From JAUASW01 sp036880965 (GTDB taxonomy: Bacteria; Pseudomonadota; Gammaproteobacteria; Burkholderiales; Burkholderiaceae_C): DNA of 64,000 nucleotides. The notes beneath the pieces are model-generated. The model saw only the letters and a list, made by a program, of their open reading frames with translations. It was not told where the DNA came from and made no database searches. Shown here piece by piece: positions 1-5,926 of the stretch. The position numbers and the translations under genes were made by a program. The stretch lies in contig NZ_JBAJMV010000008.1 in NCBI RefSeq assembly GCF_036880965.1, positions 1-64,000 of the forward strand, given 5' to 3'. The number at the start of each line of letters is the position of its first letter. The stretch's first letter is position 1.

Positions 1-115
1 CGGCAACCGAGCTGCACCAAGCCGCGCCGCAAAGAGAACTGCGGCCTTGGCAATCAGCTGAGCGCTGCTCACGCGCAAAACGAACCATCCTCACTTGGAC
101 TCCCGGCAGCCTGAT
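1..115 (-). repeat. Partial fourth copy of the recurrent 297-bp cassette
   Basis: This left-edge stretch is the start of a gene cassette (read leftward) that continues outside the window. By eye it aligns along its length with the corresponding ends of the cassettes at 185-480, 1966-2261 and 2364-2659, including the shared block ACGAACCATCCTCACTTG next to the boundary. Only the first third or so of the unit is present. No complete reading frame can be judged here. Confidence 0.7.
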
Positions 116-184
116 GCACAACGATGAAGCTAACCGGACCGAGGCGGCCTGCCGCCGCGGGTCCGGTTGAGCGGCTGGTTGTGC
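116..184 (-). other. attC: attC site (69 bp, divergent type)
   Basis: Bounded by GCACAAC (116-122) and GTTGTGC (178-184), which fit the RYYYAAC / GTTRRRY core boxes of integron attC sites, with internal complementary arms (GGACC / GGTCC). The inner sequence differs from the common 69-bp type further right, so the cassette that carries it has its own attC lineage. Confidence 0.8.
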
Positions 185-480
185 AGAGCCACTTCGAAGC
201 ATCGGCCCCTGCGAACGCCAGATGCTAAACGGAGCAACACCCACGTGGAAGAAGGCTGAGGCGACAGGCTGGTTCTTGACCATGCGGACCGCCGCGCCAA
301 AAGAAGCGAATGCCGCCCGACCTCGGCCACACGGCCACGACGCTTGGCGCCACGCGGAGCTGCGGCGGGCAACGAACTGCGCCCGTCCGTGCCACGAGGA
401 GAACTCGTACCTCCGCAAGCAGCCCACTGCTTCTGACGCGAACGACGAACCATCCTCACTTGCTCTACCGGCAGCCTGCT
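185..480 (-). repeat. Recurrent cassette family, copy A (possible ORF)
   Basis: The body of a gene cassette whose sequence recurs with many substitutions at 1966-2261 and 2364-2659 and partly at 1-115. In the cassette direction (minus strand) copies A, B and C keep one frame open: here it runs from a possible ATG at 453 to a stop at 130 inside attC, giving an Arg-rich product beginning MVRRSRQKQW. The opposite strand is also open here but carries a stop in copy B, which favours the minus frame if either is coding. The product resembles no family I know and its composition is typical of chance ORFs in GC-rich DNA, so it may be a non-coding cassette. Confidence 0.5.
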
Positions 481-1049
481 GCACAACGTTGAAGCTGAGC
501 CGCGAGCGGCGGCCTGCCGACGCGAGTCGGCTCGAGCGACAGGTTAGGCGTCGGCGCGATACCGCTATTCGCTGCGTGGGTGAGCTCGAAATGGTATTCG
601 TTTGGCCCAATTGCATCCCACAAACGCATGCTCACGATGTAGCTTGCATCCAGCTTCCACTTCTCGTCGACGCACGGAGCTAGCTTGAACATGGAAGCAA
701 TGGCGACCCCGTTTCGGAAGATCGCGGCCGTCGGCACTTGGCTAAGCCCGCCGCACCGATTCTTCAAATGAATCGAGAAGACAACCCTATACGTGGCGCT
801 CCGAAGGCGACAAACCTTCTCGATAGTGGCCATTGACCCCGCCCTCGATGTCTTTTCTAGCTGGAGCCAGTCAATGGCGTTCATTTCCGAGATTCGTCGC
901 CTCGGGCTGCTGTACTCGTCGACGTCTATTGCGATCACGTCGTTCTTGGGGTGGCATCCATACAAGACCGTAAGGGGCGGGTCGGGAAGACTCGCAACGC
1001 AGGGCATTGAGTGGACAGCAATCATGCAAGCAAGGGCCAGTTTCTTCAT
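465..1049 (-). CDS. Hypothetical secreted cassette protein reading through its attC
   Basis: A 194-aa cassette protein with an N-terminal Sec-type signal (MKKLALACMIAVHSMPCVAS) and no family I recognise; two Cys pairs could form disulfides in the periplasm. The ATG at 1049 lies only 4 bases after the cassette boundary box, with no separate Shine-Dalgarno sequence. The frame does not stop before the attC at 481-549: it crosses the whole site and ends 16 bases into the next cassette, so the last 30 or so residues (NLSLEPTRVGRPPLAAQLQR and onward) are encoded by the recombination site. Exchange of the downstream cassette would change the extreme C-terminus. Real gene likely; function unknown. 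Confidence 0.65.
   Translation of the reverse strand: MKKLALACMIAVHSMPCVASLPDPPLTVLYGCHPKNDVIAIDVDEYSSPRRRISEMNAIDWLQLEKTSRAGSMATIEKVCRLRSATYRVVFSIHLKNRCGGLSQVPTAAIFRNGVAIASMFKLAPCVDEKWKLDASYIVSMRLWDAIGPNEYHFELTHAANSGIAPTPNLSLEPTRVGRPPLAAQLQRCAAGCR
481..549 (-). other. attC: attC site (69 bp, common type)
   Basis: Core boxes GCACAAC (481-487) and GTTAGGC (543-549) enclose the common inner sequence of this array (GCTGAGCCGCGAGCGG ... GACGCGAGTCGGCTCGAGC), which has complementary arms. The left box belongs to the next, TTGTGC-starting cassette. Confidence 0.9.
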
Positions 1050-1052
1050 GAC

Positions 1053-1121
1053 GCCTAACGTTGAAGCTGAGCCGCGAGCGGCGGCTTGCCGACGCGAGTC
1101 GGCTCGAGCGACTGGTTAGAA
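1053..1121 (-). other. attC: attC site (69 bp, common type)
   Basis: GCCTAAC (1053-1059) and GTTAGAA (1115-1121) bound an inner sequence nearly identical to the other common sites of the array. It separates the secreted-protein cassette from the membrane-protein cassette. Confidence 0.9.
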
Positions 1122-1143
1122 GTCCCGGTTGCAAAAGGCAGAT

Positions 1144-1437
1144 TCATTGCGCGGGGCGAAACCACCAGTAGACGACCAAGAGTGCGAACGGGATGCCAAG
1201 TCCAACAGCAACGCCGATCAGTGTTTGACGCGGAGTTAGCCCGCGTGGAGAACCGGCGCCACTCAGGCTTGATTCTTTCCGCCCCACAAGAGCGATCAAT
1301 TGGTATGTCACCGCGAGCGCCACAAGTGCTTTCAGGGCTCCAACCCAGCTACCGTGACGATACGCAGAGACGGCGAGACCGACGATAAGAATAAGGCCGA
1401 TGAGACCGATGAGAATTTTTATTGCGGTACGGATCAT
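1144..1437 (-). CDS. Small integral membrane cassette protein
   Basis: A 97-aa cassette protein with an N-terminal hydrophobic segment (about residues 5-25), a second weaker one (about 33-50) and a third near the C-terminus (about 72-92, ending VVYWWFRPAQ). A polar, Gly/Ser-rich loop lies between the second and third. The ATG at 1437 is 22 bases inside the cassette and the stop at 1144 precedes the attC at 1053-1121, so the gene fits its cassette cleanly. Small membrane proteins are common in integron cassettes; no family or function can be assigned. The first frame-compatible ATG was chosen. Confidence 0.6.
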   Translation of the reverse strand: MIRTAIKILIGLIGLILIVGLAVSAYRHGSWVGALKALVALAVTYQLIALVGRKESSLSGAGSPRGLTPRQTLIGVAVGLGIPFALLVVYWWFRPAQ

Positions 1438-1459
1438 TGGCGCGATGTAAATCCAGGAC

Positions 1460-1528
1460 TTCTAACGTTGAAGCTGAGCCGCGAGCGGAGGCTTGCCGAC
1501 GCGAGTCGGCTCGAGCGACAGGTTAGAC
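1460..1528 (-). other. attC: attC site (69 bp, common type)
   Basis: TTCTAAC (1460-1466) and GTTAGAC (1522-1528) bound the common inner sequence with one visible change (GCGGAGGC in place of GCGGCGGC). The stop codon of the neighbouring cassette gene lies inside its right box. Confidence 0.88.
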
Positions 1529-1846
1529 ATCGGGCGCGCCTCCACTGACAGAGGCGCCAAGCTCGGCCAGAAGTTCACCAGAAGTGTTCACCCACCGCGT
1601 CGAACTGGTGACCTGCAGAGTTGTACCGAACTCATCCGCTAGCGTGCGCACCAGGTGCTGCAGAAGTTCTGCATGCGCCCAACGCTCTGGCTCGGATGCA
1701 TAAAACACCTTCTGGCCCGGATCCCATCGGAGACCATTGGCCGAGCGATAGATCAGCTCGTAGCCTTCATCGCCGACCAACTCAGGCCGCACAAGGAGTC
1801 GCCAAGGTTGCTCGAGCGTGACTTCTTCGATCCGTCGCAGCGGCAC
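1523..1846 (-). CDS. Hypothetical cassette protein, 107 aa
   Basis: A soluble, acidic protein of about 107 aa beginning VPLRRIEEVTLEQPWRLLV. I chose the GTG at 1846 because AGGAGAG lies 8 bases upstream and both sit just inside the cassette boundary at 1864-1870; the longer open frame to 2002 would have to cross the previous attC. The stop (TAA) falls inside the attC box at 1522-1528, as is usual for cassette genes. Motif-like stretches such as LRWDPGQKVFYASEPERWAH do not point to a family I know. Function unknown. Confidence 0.6.
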   Translation of the reverse strand: MPLRRIEEVTLEQPWRLLVRPELVGDEGYELIYRSANGLRWDPGQKVFYASEPERWAHAELLQHLVRTLADEFGTTLQVTSSTRWVNTSGELLAELGASVSGGAPDV

Positions 1847-1863
1847 AGATTTACTCTCCTGAT

Positions 1864-1965
1864 GTCTAACGATGAAGGTAAGGGGCGGCCCACGGCGGCA
1901 CGGCCCGCGCAAGGCGGACCACCGGCGCCCGCCGTGGGACGTCCCACTTGACCGGCAGGTTGTGC
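1864..1965 (-). other. attC: attC site (102 bp, long type)
   Basis: GTCTAAC (1864-1870) and GTTGTGC (1959-1965) bound a 102-bp site with long complementary arms around GGGCGGCCCACGGCGG and CCGCCGTGGGACGTCCC. It belongs to cassette copy B; almost the same site recurs at 2262-2363. Confidence 0.85.
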
Positions 1966-2261
1966 ATAGCCAGGTCGAAGGCACGGCCGCTGCAAGCGCC
2001 AAGCGCTAGACGAAGCAACACCCACGTGGCGAACGCCCGAGGCGGCTGGCTGGCTGCCGAACATACGAACCGCCGCGCCATGAGAAAGGACTGCCGACCG
2101 ACCTTGGCCACAAGGCCACGACGACTGGCGCCACTTGGACCAGCCGCGGCGATCGAGCTGCGCGAGGCCGCGCCACAAAGAGAACTGCTGCCTTCGCAAT
2201 CGGCTGAACGGCTCCCACGCGCAAGACGAACCATCCTCACTTGGCCTCCCGGCAGCCAGAT
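1966..2261 (-). repeat. Recurrent cassette family, copy B (possible ORF)
   Basis: Diverged relative of the cassettes at 185-480 and 2364-2659. On the minus strand a frame from a possible ATG at 2234 stays open across the cassette and through the attC to 1866; its product starts MVRLARGSRSADCEGSSSL and keeps the ATWVLLRLA block seen in the other copies. The complementary strand has an in-frame stop here (CCATGAGAA near 2075) that copies A and C lack. Coding status remains uncertain. Confidence 0.5.
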
Positions 2262-2363
2262 GCACAACGGTGAAGGTAAGGGGCGGCCCACGGCGGCACG
2301 GCCTGCGCGAGACGGACAACCGGCGCCCGCCGTGGGACGTCCCACTTGACCGGCAGGTTGTGC
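2262..2363 (-). other. attC: attC site (102 bp, long type)
   Basis: GCACAAC (2262-2268) and GTTGTGC (2357-2363) enclose a sequence almost identical to the site at 1864-1965. It ends copy C and starts copy B, so two members of the recurrent cassette family sit in tandem. Confidence 0.85.
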
Positions 2364-2659
2364 AGAGCCACTTCGAAGCATCGGCCGCTGCGAGCGCCAG
2401 ATGCTAGCCGGAGCCACACCCACGTGGCAGACGGCTGAGGCGACAGGCTGGTTCTTGAACATGCGGGCCGCCCGCGCCAAGAGAAGCGATGAACGCCCGA
2501 CTTGGCCACACGGCCACGAGTGCTGGCGCTACGCGGCGCAGCGACGGCGATCGAGGAGCGCCAAACCGCGCCACCAGGAGAATTTGTGCCTCCGCAAACG
2601 GCCCACTGGCTCTGGCGCGAACGACGGACCATCCTCACTTGCTCTCCAAGCTGCCTGAT
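2364..2659 (-). repeat. Recurrent cassette family, copy C (possible ORF)
   Basis: Third full copy of the recurrent cassette. It matches copy A over nearly the whole unit by eye, with scattered substitutions and few length changes. The minus-strand frame from a possible ATG at 2632 (MVRRSRQSQWAVCGG) stays open through the attC to 2237. Copies A and C share blocks such as RTSLSPQPS and RLASGVR/RLASGAR. Either a rapidly diverging small cassette gene or a non-coding cassette. Confidence 0.5.
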
Positions 2660-2728
2660 GCACAACGTTGAAGCTGAGCCGCGAGCGGCGGCATGCCGAC
2701 GCGAGTCGGCTCGAGCGACTGGTTAGGC
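2660..2728 (-). other. attC: attC site (69 bp, common type)
   Basis: GCACAAC (2660-2666) and GTTAGGC (2722-2728) bound the common inner sequence (one variant: GCGGCATGCC). It ends the DUF1801 cassette, whose stop codon lies within the right box. Confidence 0.9.
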
Positions 2729-3181
2729 CGCATTCTTCGCTTTGCTAGCAGCGGTCGACTTGTTCACTGCTATGGCGGCCTGAATGAGTGCCTTCAATGC
2801 ATCCTCGTCAAGACTACAACCTGCGGGGAAGTCGATTGCCCGCCGCACGTTCCCATCGAGACTCGAGTTGAACAAGTTCGCAGGATCTCTGACAGAAGCG
2901 CCTTTCGGAAAGGTGAGCTTGACAGCATTCTTGTAGCTTTCGCCAGTGCAAATGATGCCGTGGCAGGCCCAAACGGGAGTGTTCCACTTCCACTCCTCCG
3001 TAATTCCTGCATCGGCGCTCCTAATCACGCGCCTCAGGCGAGACAGCAGTTCGCCTCGCCAATCTTGAAGTTCCCCGATTCGGGCGTCAATCAGCTCGGA
3101 TGCTGGCTTTGCAGCGTCTTCAACCGGTGTGGTCTTAGGAAATCTCTTAGCCGGAGCGGAAGAGTTCTTGGGCGCTGTCAT
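2723..3181 (-). CDS. DUF1801 domain cassette protein
   Basis: A 152-aa protein whose central part fits the DUF1801 family: a helix with RIGELQDWRGELLSRLRRVI, then EEWKWNTPVW, a strand region ending VKLTFPKGA, and LFNSSLDGNVRRAIDF, followed by LDEDALKALIQAAI. The family is small, cytosolic and without an established biochemical role; related proteins have been compared with iron-chaperone folds. The N-terminal 25 residues are a Lys/Pro/Ala-rich tail and the C-terminus ends KSTAASKAKNAA. The ATG at 3181 has GGGAG about 8 bases upstream. DUF1801 genes are repeatedly found as integron cassettes. Family confident, function not. Confidence 0.8.
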   Translation of the reverse strand: MTAPKNSSAPAKRFPKTTPVEDAAKPASELIDARIGELQDWRGELLSRLRRVIRSADAGITEEWKWNTPVWACHGIICTGESYKNAVKLTFPKGASVRDPANLFNSSLDGNVRRAIDFPAGCSLDEDALKALIQAAIAVNKSTAASKAKNAA

Positions 3182-3227
3182 GTGTGGCTCCCGTAGATTG
3201 TGCTTTTCATGGCGTGACGGCTTTGCG

Positions 3228-3296
3228 GCCTAACGTTGAAGCTGAGCCGCGAGCGGCGGCCTGCCGACGCGAGTCGGCTCGAGCGACTGGTTAGGG
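3228..3296 (-). other. attC: attC site (69 bp, common type)
   Basis: GCCTAAC (3228-3234) and GTTAGGG (3290-3296) with the common inner sequence. It separates the DUF1801 cassette from the small 84-aa cassette. Confidence 0.9.
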
Positions 3297-3312
3297 CGCA
3301 TTCTCGCGAGAT

Positions 3313-3567
3313 TCATGGCTCCTGTTCCCTGCCTAGTTCGGCCAAAATTTCCGCGTGCATTCGATCGGCCGCCTCGTTCTCGGCACGCCACGCCGGAGAG
3401 CTCGAGAAGACTTCCTTGGCCTCGCCGAGCCCGACCTTCTGCACTTCGTGAATTGCCTTAATCGCCTCAACCGGGGTCACAGCGTGCAAGCGCAAAGCAG
3501 ATAGCGCGCCTTCGAGGCTTTCGCCACGACGAAGTGCCTGTCTCAGGAGGTCGGCGGCATTCTGCAT
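3313..3567 (-). CDS. Small cassette protein, possible L7/L12 C-terminal-like fold
   Basis: An 84-aa soluble protein starting MQNAADLLRQALRRGES. The stretch VTPVEAIKAIHEVQKVGLGEAKEVF resembles the helix-turn pattern of the ribosomal L7/L12 C-terminal domain (IKxVRxxxxLGLKEAK), and small proteins of this kind are common hypothetical cassette products; the resemblance is from memory and not proven. The ATG at 3567 is 5 bases after the attC box; a longer frame to 3666 would have to read through the previous attC. GAG in the box tail (GTTAGAGCGCAA) is the only Shine-Dalgarno-like element. Confidence 0.65.
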   Translation of the reverse strand: MQNAADLLRQALRRGESLEGALSALRLHAVTPVEAIKAIHEVQKVGLGEAKEVFSSSPAWRAENEAADRMHAEILAELGREQEP

Positions 3568-3572
3568 TTGCG

Positions 3573-3641
3573 CTCTAACGTTGAAGCTGAGCAGCGAACG
3601 GCGGCTTGCCGACGTGAGTCGGCTCGAGCGACTGGTTAGGC
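3573..3641 (-). other. attC: attC site (69 bp, common type)
   Basis: CTCTAAC (3573-3579) and GTTAGGC (3635-3641) with the common inner sequence, carrying small changes (GAGCAGCGAACGG, GACGTGAGTCGG). Confidence 0.88.
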
Positions 3642-3647
3642 GTCGGA

Positions 3648-4148
3648 TTAAAGGCGAGGGTAGCAAACTGACTTGCCCTCTTCGGCGATATACGTCCCCT
3701 CGCGAAGCAGATCGAGAATTGCATCAATGCCCTCCGGTGCGGCTTCTGGCAAGAGTGCCGCTATTACGTTGCGAAGAGTCGCGATTCCCTTCGGCCGCTT
3801 GTTCCCACGCTTCTGCAGATTCTCAAGTACTGTGCCGAGGTGCTCCGCCGCATAGTCTGACGCCTCGGCACTCGCCCCTCCTGCAGCAGGCGCCACAGTT
3901 CCAGCCTGGCGCGGGCAGGTGAAGCCGCCCTTGTGGCGAAGGACAGCGCGAAACTTTTCCTTCACGGACAGATTTCCTAGTGCAGCATTCACCGTCTTGC
4001 AGCAAACGACACAGTTCTCGTCTAGCTTCTCGCCGCCGTTTGATAGTGCGTCCAGATGCTCGACGCTAGCTTCACCCTCGGGAATTTGAAGATCGCAGAA
4101 GAAGCACCGATTCCCCTGCAAAAAGAGTAGCCGTTGAAGTTGTTTCAT
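3648..4148 (-). CDS. HNH endonuclease-like cassette protein
   Basis: A 166-aa protein with an HNH-type zinc module at the N-terminus: CFFC (Cys15, Cys18), VEHLDALSNGG (His31, Asn37) and CVVCC (Cys46, Cys49/50), the arrangement of HNH nucleases in which two Cys pairs hold zinc and the EHLxxxSxGG segment supplies catalytic residues. The C-terminal part (about 105-160) contains RPKGIATLRNVIAALLP, which looks like the small OST-HTH/LOTUS-type helix-turn-helix end seen in NYN-domain proteins (inferred). The ATG at 4148 is 10 bases inside the cassette and the stop at 3648 just precedes attC. It may act on nucleic acid in defence or modification; target unknown. Confidence 0.72.
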   Translation of the reverse strand: MKQLQRLLFLQGNRCFFCDLQIPEGEASVEHLDALSNGGEKLDENCVVCCKTVNAALGNLSVKEKFRAVLRHKGGFTCPRQAGTVAPAAGGASAEASDYAAEHLGTVLENLQKRGNKRPKGIATLRNVIAALLPEAAPEGIDAILDLLREGTYIAEEGKSVCYPRL

Positions 4149-4158
4149 TCGGTGAGAC

Positions 4159-4227
4159 GCCTAACGTTGAAGCTGAGCCGCGAGCGGCGGCTTGCCGACG
4201 CGAGTCGGCTCGAGCGACTGGTTAGGC
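4159..4227 (-). other. attC: attC site (69 bp, common type)
   Basis: GCCTAAC (4159-4165) and GTTAGGC (4221-4227) with the common inner sequence. It ends the barstar-like cassette. Confidence 0.9.
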
Positions 4228-4290
4228 GTACCCGCGCCGAGAAGCGACCTCATGGCCTTGCAGCTACGGCGCACCAAAGTCGACCGCCCA

Positions 4291-4569
4291 CTATGCATAG
4301 ACAGCCTCAACATGTGGATTGTCTCGAATGATCTCTTCGAAGATCTCCCGATCTGTCTCGGCCAATGCTTGGCAGGACTTCCATCCACGGAGCACCAGGC
4401 GGAACTCGTCTTCGTCTGGCCAAGATAGATAGTCGTTGAACGCATCCCAGCTTCGCCCGTTCCACTCACCGCCAGCAAGGCGGATGAATGATGAATTAAA
4501 GGCGCTGGCGAAGGCCGCGATGTCTTCGATTCCACCAAGCTCAACGATGAACTCCGCCTTGTCTCTCAT
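4291..4569 (-). CDS. Barstar-family (RNase inhibitor) cassette protein
   Basis: A 92-aa acidic protein matching the barstar family: a short first strand and helix (FIVELGGIEDIAAFASAF), then the family core WDAFNDYLSWPDEDEFRLVL, then a late helix with IFEEIIRDNP and a final strand EAVYA. Barstar-like proteins bind and block secreted RNases or polymorphic toxins, acting in the cytosol. No RNase gene lies next to it, so it probably works as immunity against toxins from other cells, a common theme for cassettes. The ATG at 4569 is 6 bases from the attC box. Sixty bases of non-coding cassette follow the stop. Confidence 0.8.
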   Translation of the reverse strand: MRDKAEFIVELGGIEDIAAFASAFNSSFIRLAGGEWNGRSWDAFNDYLSWPDEDEFRLVLRGWKSCQALAETDREIFEEIIRDNPHVEAVYA

Positions 4570-4575
4570 AGGTAC

Positions 4576-4644
4576 GCCTAACGTTGAAGCTGAGCCGCGA
4601 GCGGCGGCTTGCCGACGCGAGTCGGCTCGAGCGACAGGTTAGGT
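4576..4644 (-). other. attC: attC site (69 bp, common type)
   Basis: GCCTAAC (4576-4582) and GTTAGGT (4638-4644) with the common inner sequence. Confidence 0.9.
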
Positions 4645-4665
4645 GCTCGCATTGGTGACATTCGT

Positions 4666-5097
4666 TTAATGCCGCCTTTGACGCTTCTTAACTTCACGAT
4701 CGACTTTGGTCCAAAACTGAGCACCGAACTTGGCATCGATTGCCTTCTTCATTTCCTGGTCGTAGGCGCTCCAATAAGGTGTCCATATGCAGTCGACCAT
4801 GTCGCTTCCAGAGGATTTCAATTCCGCTTCAATTCCGTGGTTTCGAAGGACCTGGACGCGCGCCTTAGCTTCTTCAAGCTGAGTCAATGTTGCCGGAAGT
4901 GGTGCGTACTCGTAATAGACGTTGACGTGAAGCTTTCCCTCTCGGATTTGATGCTGCGCCACGCGAACACCTCTTTCAAAATAGTCGTTTTGGTGCTTGC
5001 AAGAATCATAGAGACGAACGGTGAATGAGTCCGCGAACAAGGCAGCAGACGACAGCATGGATGCAGCCAAGACGAGCAGCGTTCGCATGTACTTCAT
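4666..5097 (-). CDS. Hypothetical secreted cassette protein, 143 aa
   Basis: Begins MKYMRTLLVLAASMLSSAA, a typical Sec signal peptide with cleavage likely after ALFA. The mature part (about 120 aa) has a Tyr-rich strand region (LHVNVYYEYAPL), a helix with TQLEEAKARVQVLRNHGIEAEL that resembles the exposed repeat of SPOR-like peptidoglycan-binding folds only superficially, and a Lys-rich end (REVKKRQRRH). No family assigned. The ATG at 5097 lies 4 bases after the attC box GTTAGGT; an alternative start at 5088 would shorten the signal by three residues. Probably periplasmic. Confidence 0.6.
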   Translation of the reverse strand: MKYMRTLLVLAASMLSSAALFADSFTVRLYDSCKHQNDYFERGVRVAQHQIREGKLHVNVYYEYAPLPATLTQLEEAKARVQVLRNHGIEAELKSSGSDMVDCIWTPYWSAYDQEMKKAIDAKFGAQFWTKVDREVKKRQRRH

Positions 5098-5101
5098 GAG
5101 C

Positions 5102-5212
5102 ACCTAACGTTCGAGCTAACCGGCCCGCGACGGCAGGACACCGAAGGGCCAGAATGAAATCAGGCCCGCAGGCGGCATGCCGTTGCGGGTCCGGTTGAGC
5201 GACCGGTTAGAC
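5102..5212 (-). other. attC: attC site (111 bp, distinct type)
   Basis: ACCTAAC (5102-5108) and GTTAGAC (5206-5212) bound a longer, different inner sequence with arms GAGCTAACCGGCCCGC and GCGGGTCCGGTTGAGC. It belongs to the first (most recently inserted) cassette, consistent with a different origin from the common 69-bp cassettes. Confidence 0.85.
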
Positions 5213-5689
5213 CTCATAGCTCTCCGCTGGCACTAGCCCAATGATGAATTCTTCAAACGAATCTGCAACCCGCAGATCTTCGCCGCACTCAACGTCGATC
5301 CATGAAACTGCAGGGGCAGAACCTGATCGGTAATCTAACGTAATCCAGTAGTGCCCGTCGCCAGATAGCAATACCTGCTTCGGCGGTAAGCCCCACTCAG
5401 CTCTCATGGCTTCTGAGTGCAGCAGATTCTGGGGCGTCCCTGCCGCAGCGCCTATAACTATCCCGGCAAGGTCGTCAAGCGGGACATGATCGTCAGACCA
5501 AGTCGTTCGCTCGGTCATTGGATGCGCAAAGCCCTTTGTGTACCCGCCGTTCTGTATTCGAAGTAGGTCCACAAGAAGGACCGGGAGTTTCACACCCAGC
5601 ATGGCCTCTGCGAAAGCAACCATTTCGTCCGTCAGCGGCGGATGGTTGTAGTAATTGGTTCCCCAAAAATCGCGAAGATCGACTGGCAT
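5207..5689 (-). CDS. SUKH (SMI1/KNR4-type) immunity-like cassette protein
   Basis: First cassette after attI. The 160-aa product (from ATG 5689, MPVDLRDFWG) fits the SMI1/KNR4 (SUKH) superfamily: PPLTDEMVAFAEAMLGVKLP, LLRIQNGGY, the acidic/aromatic HVPLDDLAGIVIGA stretch and a late DGHYWITLDYR followed by VSWIDVE. SUKH proteins are immunity factors for polymorphic and contact-dependent toxins, acting in the cytosol. No toxin gene is adjacent. A longer frame to 5725 begins upstream of the probable crossover point, so the cassette-internal ATG 9 bases past GTTAGGC is preferred. The stop lies in the attC box. Being next to attI, this is the cassette best placed for expression. Confidence 0.82.
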   Translation of the reverse strand: MPVDLRDFWGTNYYNHPPLTDEMVAFAEAMLGVKLPVLLVDLLRIQNGGYTKGFAHPMTERTTWSDDHVPLDDLAGIVIGAAAGTPQNLLHSEAMRAEWGLPPKQVLLSGDGHYWITLDYRSGSAPAVSWIDVECGEDLRVADSFEEFIIGLVPAESYEV

Positions 5690-5697
5690 AGGCTGAG

Positions 5698-5760
5698 GCC
5701 TAACCTTGTTATCGGGCGACACCAACGCGGCGTAACTCGTGCGCGTGCGCCCTAACTCTT
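5698..5760 (-). other. attI: attI recombination region
   Basis: Minus-strand GTTAGGC at 5704-5698 is the boundary where the first cassette begins. Two more GTTRSGS-like boxes in the same orientation lie behind it (GTTACGC at 5736-5730, GTTAGGG at 5756-5750), as expected for the directly repeated integrase-binding boxes of an attI. Position between the divergent integrase gene and the first cassette supports the call; exact limits are inferred. Confidence 0.65.
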
Positions 5761-5812
5761 TGGTTCGTGTTCTGGCGAGACTGGCTTGTATGTTGCTGAT
5801 GGCTTGCGTATG

Positions 5813-5828
5813 CTGTATTCATATACAG
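5813..5828 (+). promoter_or_regulatory. LexA (SOS) box upstream of the integron integrase
   Basis: CTGTATTCATATACAG matches the proteobacterial LexA consensus CTGT-N8-ACAG exactly. It sits about 100 bases before the integrase start, in a locally AT-rich stretch. A possible promoter, TTGCTG (5793-5798) with TATTCA (5816-5821) at 17-base spacing, would place the box over the -10. SOS control of integrase genes is established for several integrons. Confidence 0.82.
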
Positions 5829-5926
5829 TGTATCCGTGGGGTGGGAAGCGGCTTGGTACCGGAATGGGGTGTAAGGCGCTGTCTACTCCTTTGGATGTTA
5901 GTAATTGCTGGGGATTGGAGCTTCGG

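Noticed and set aside
116..5212. Regular repeats considered as a CRISPR array
   Set aside because: Repeats are 69-111 bp, 300-600 bp apart, with attC core boxes and genes between them; no cas genes.
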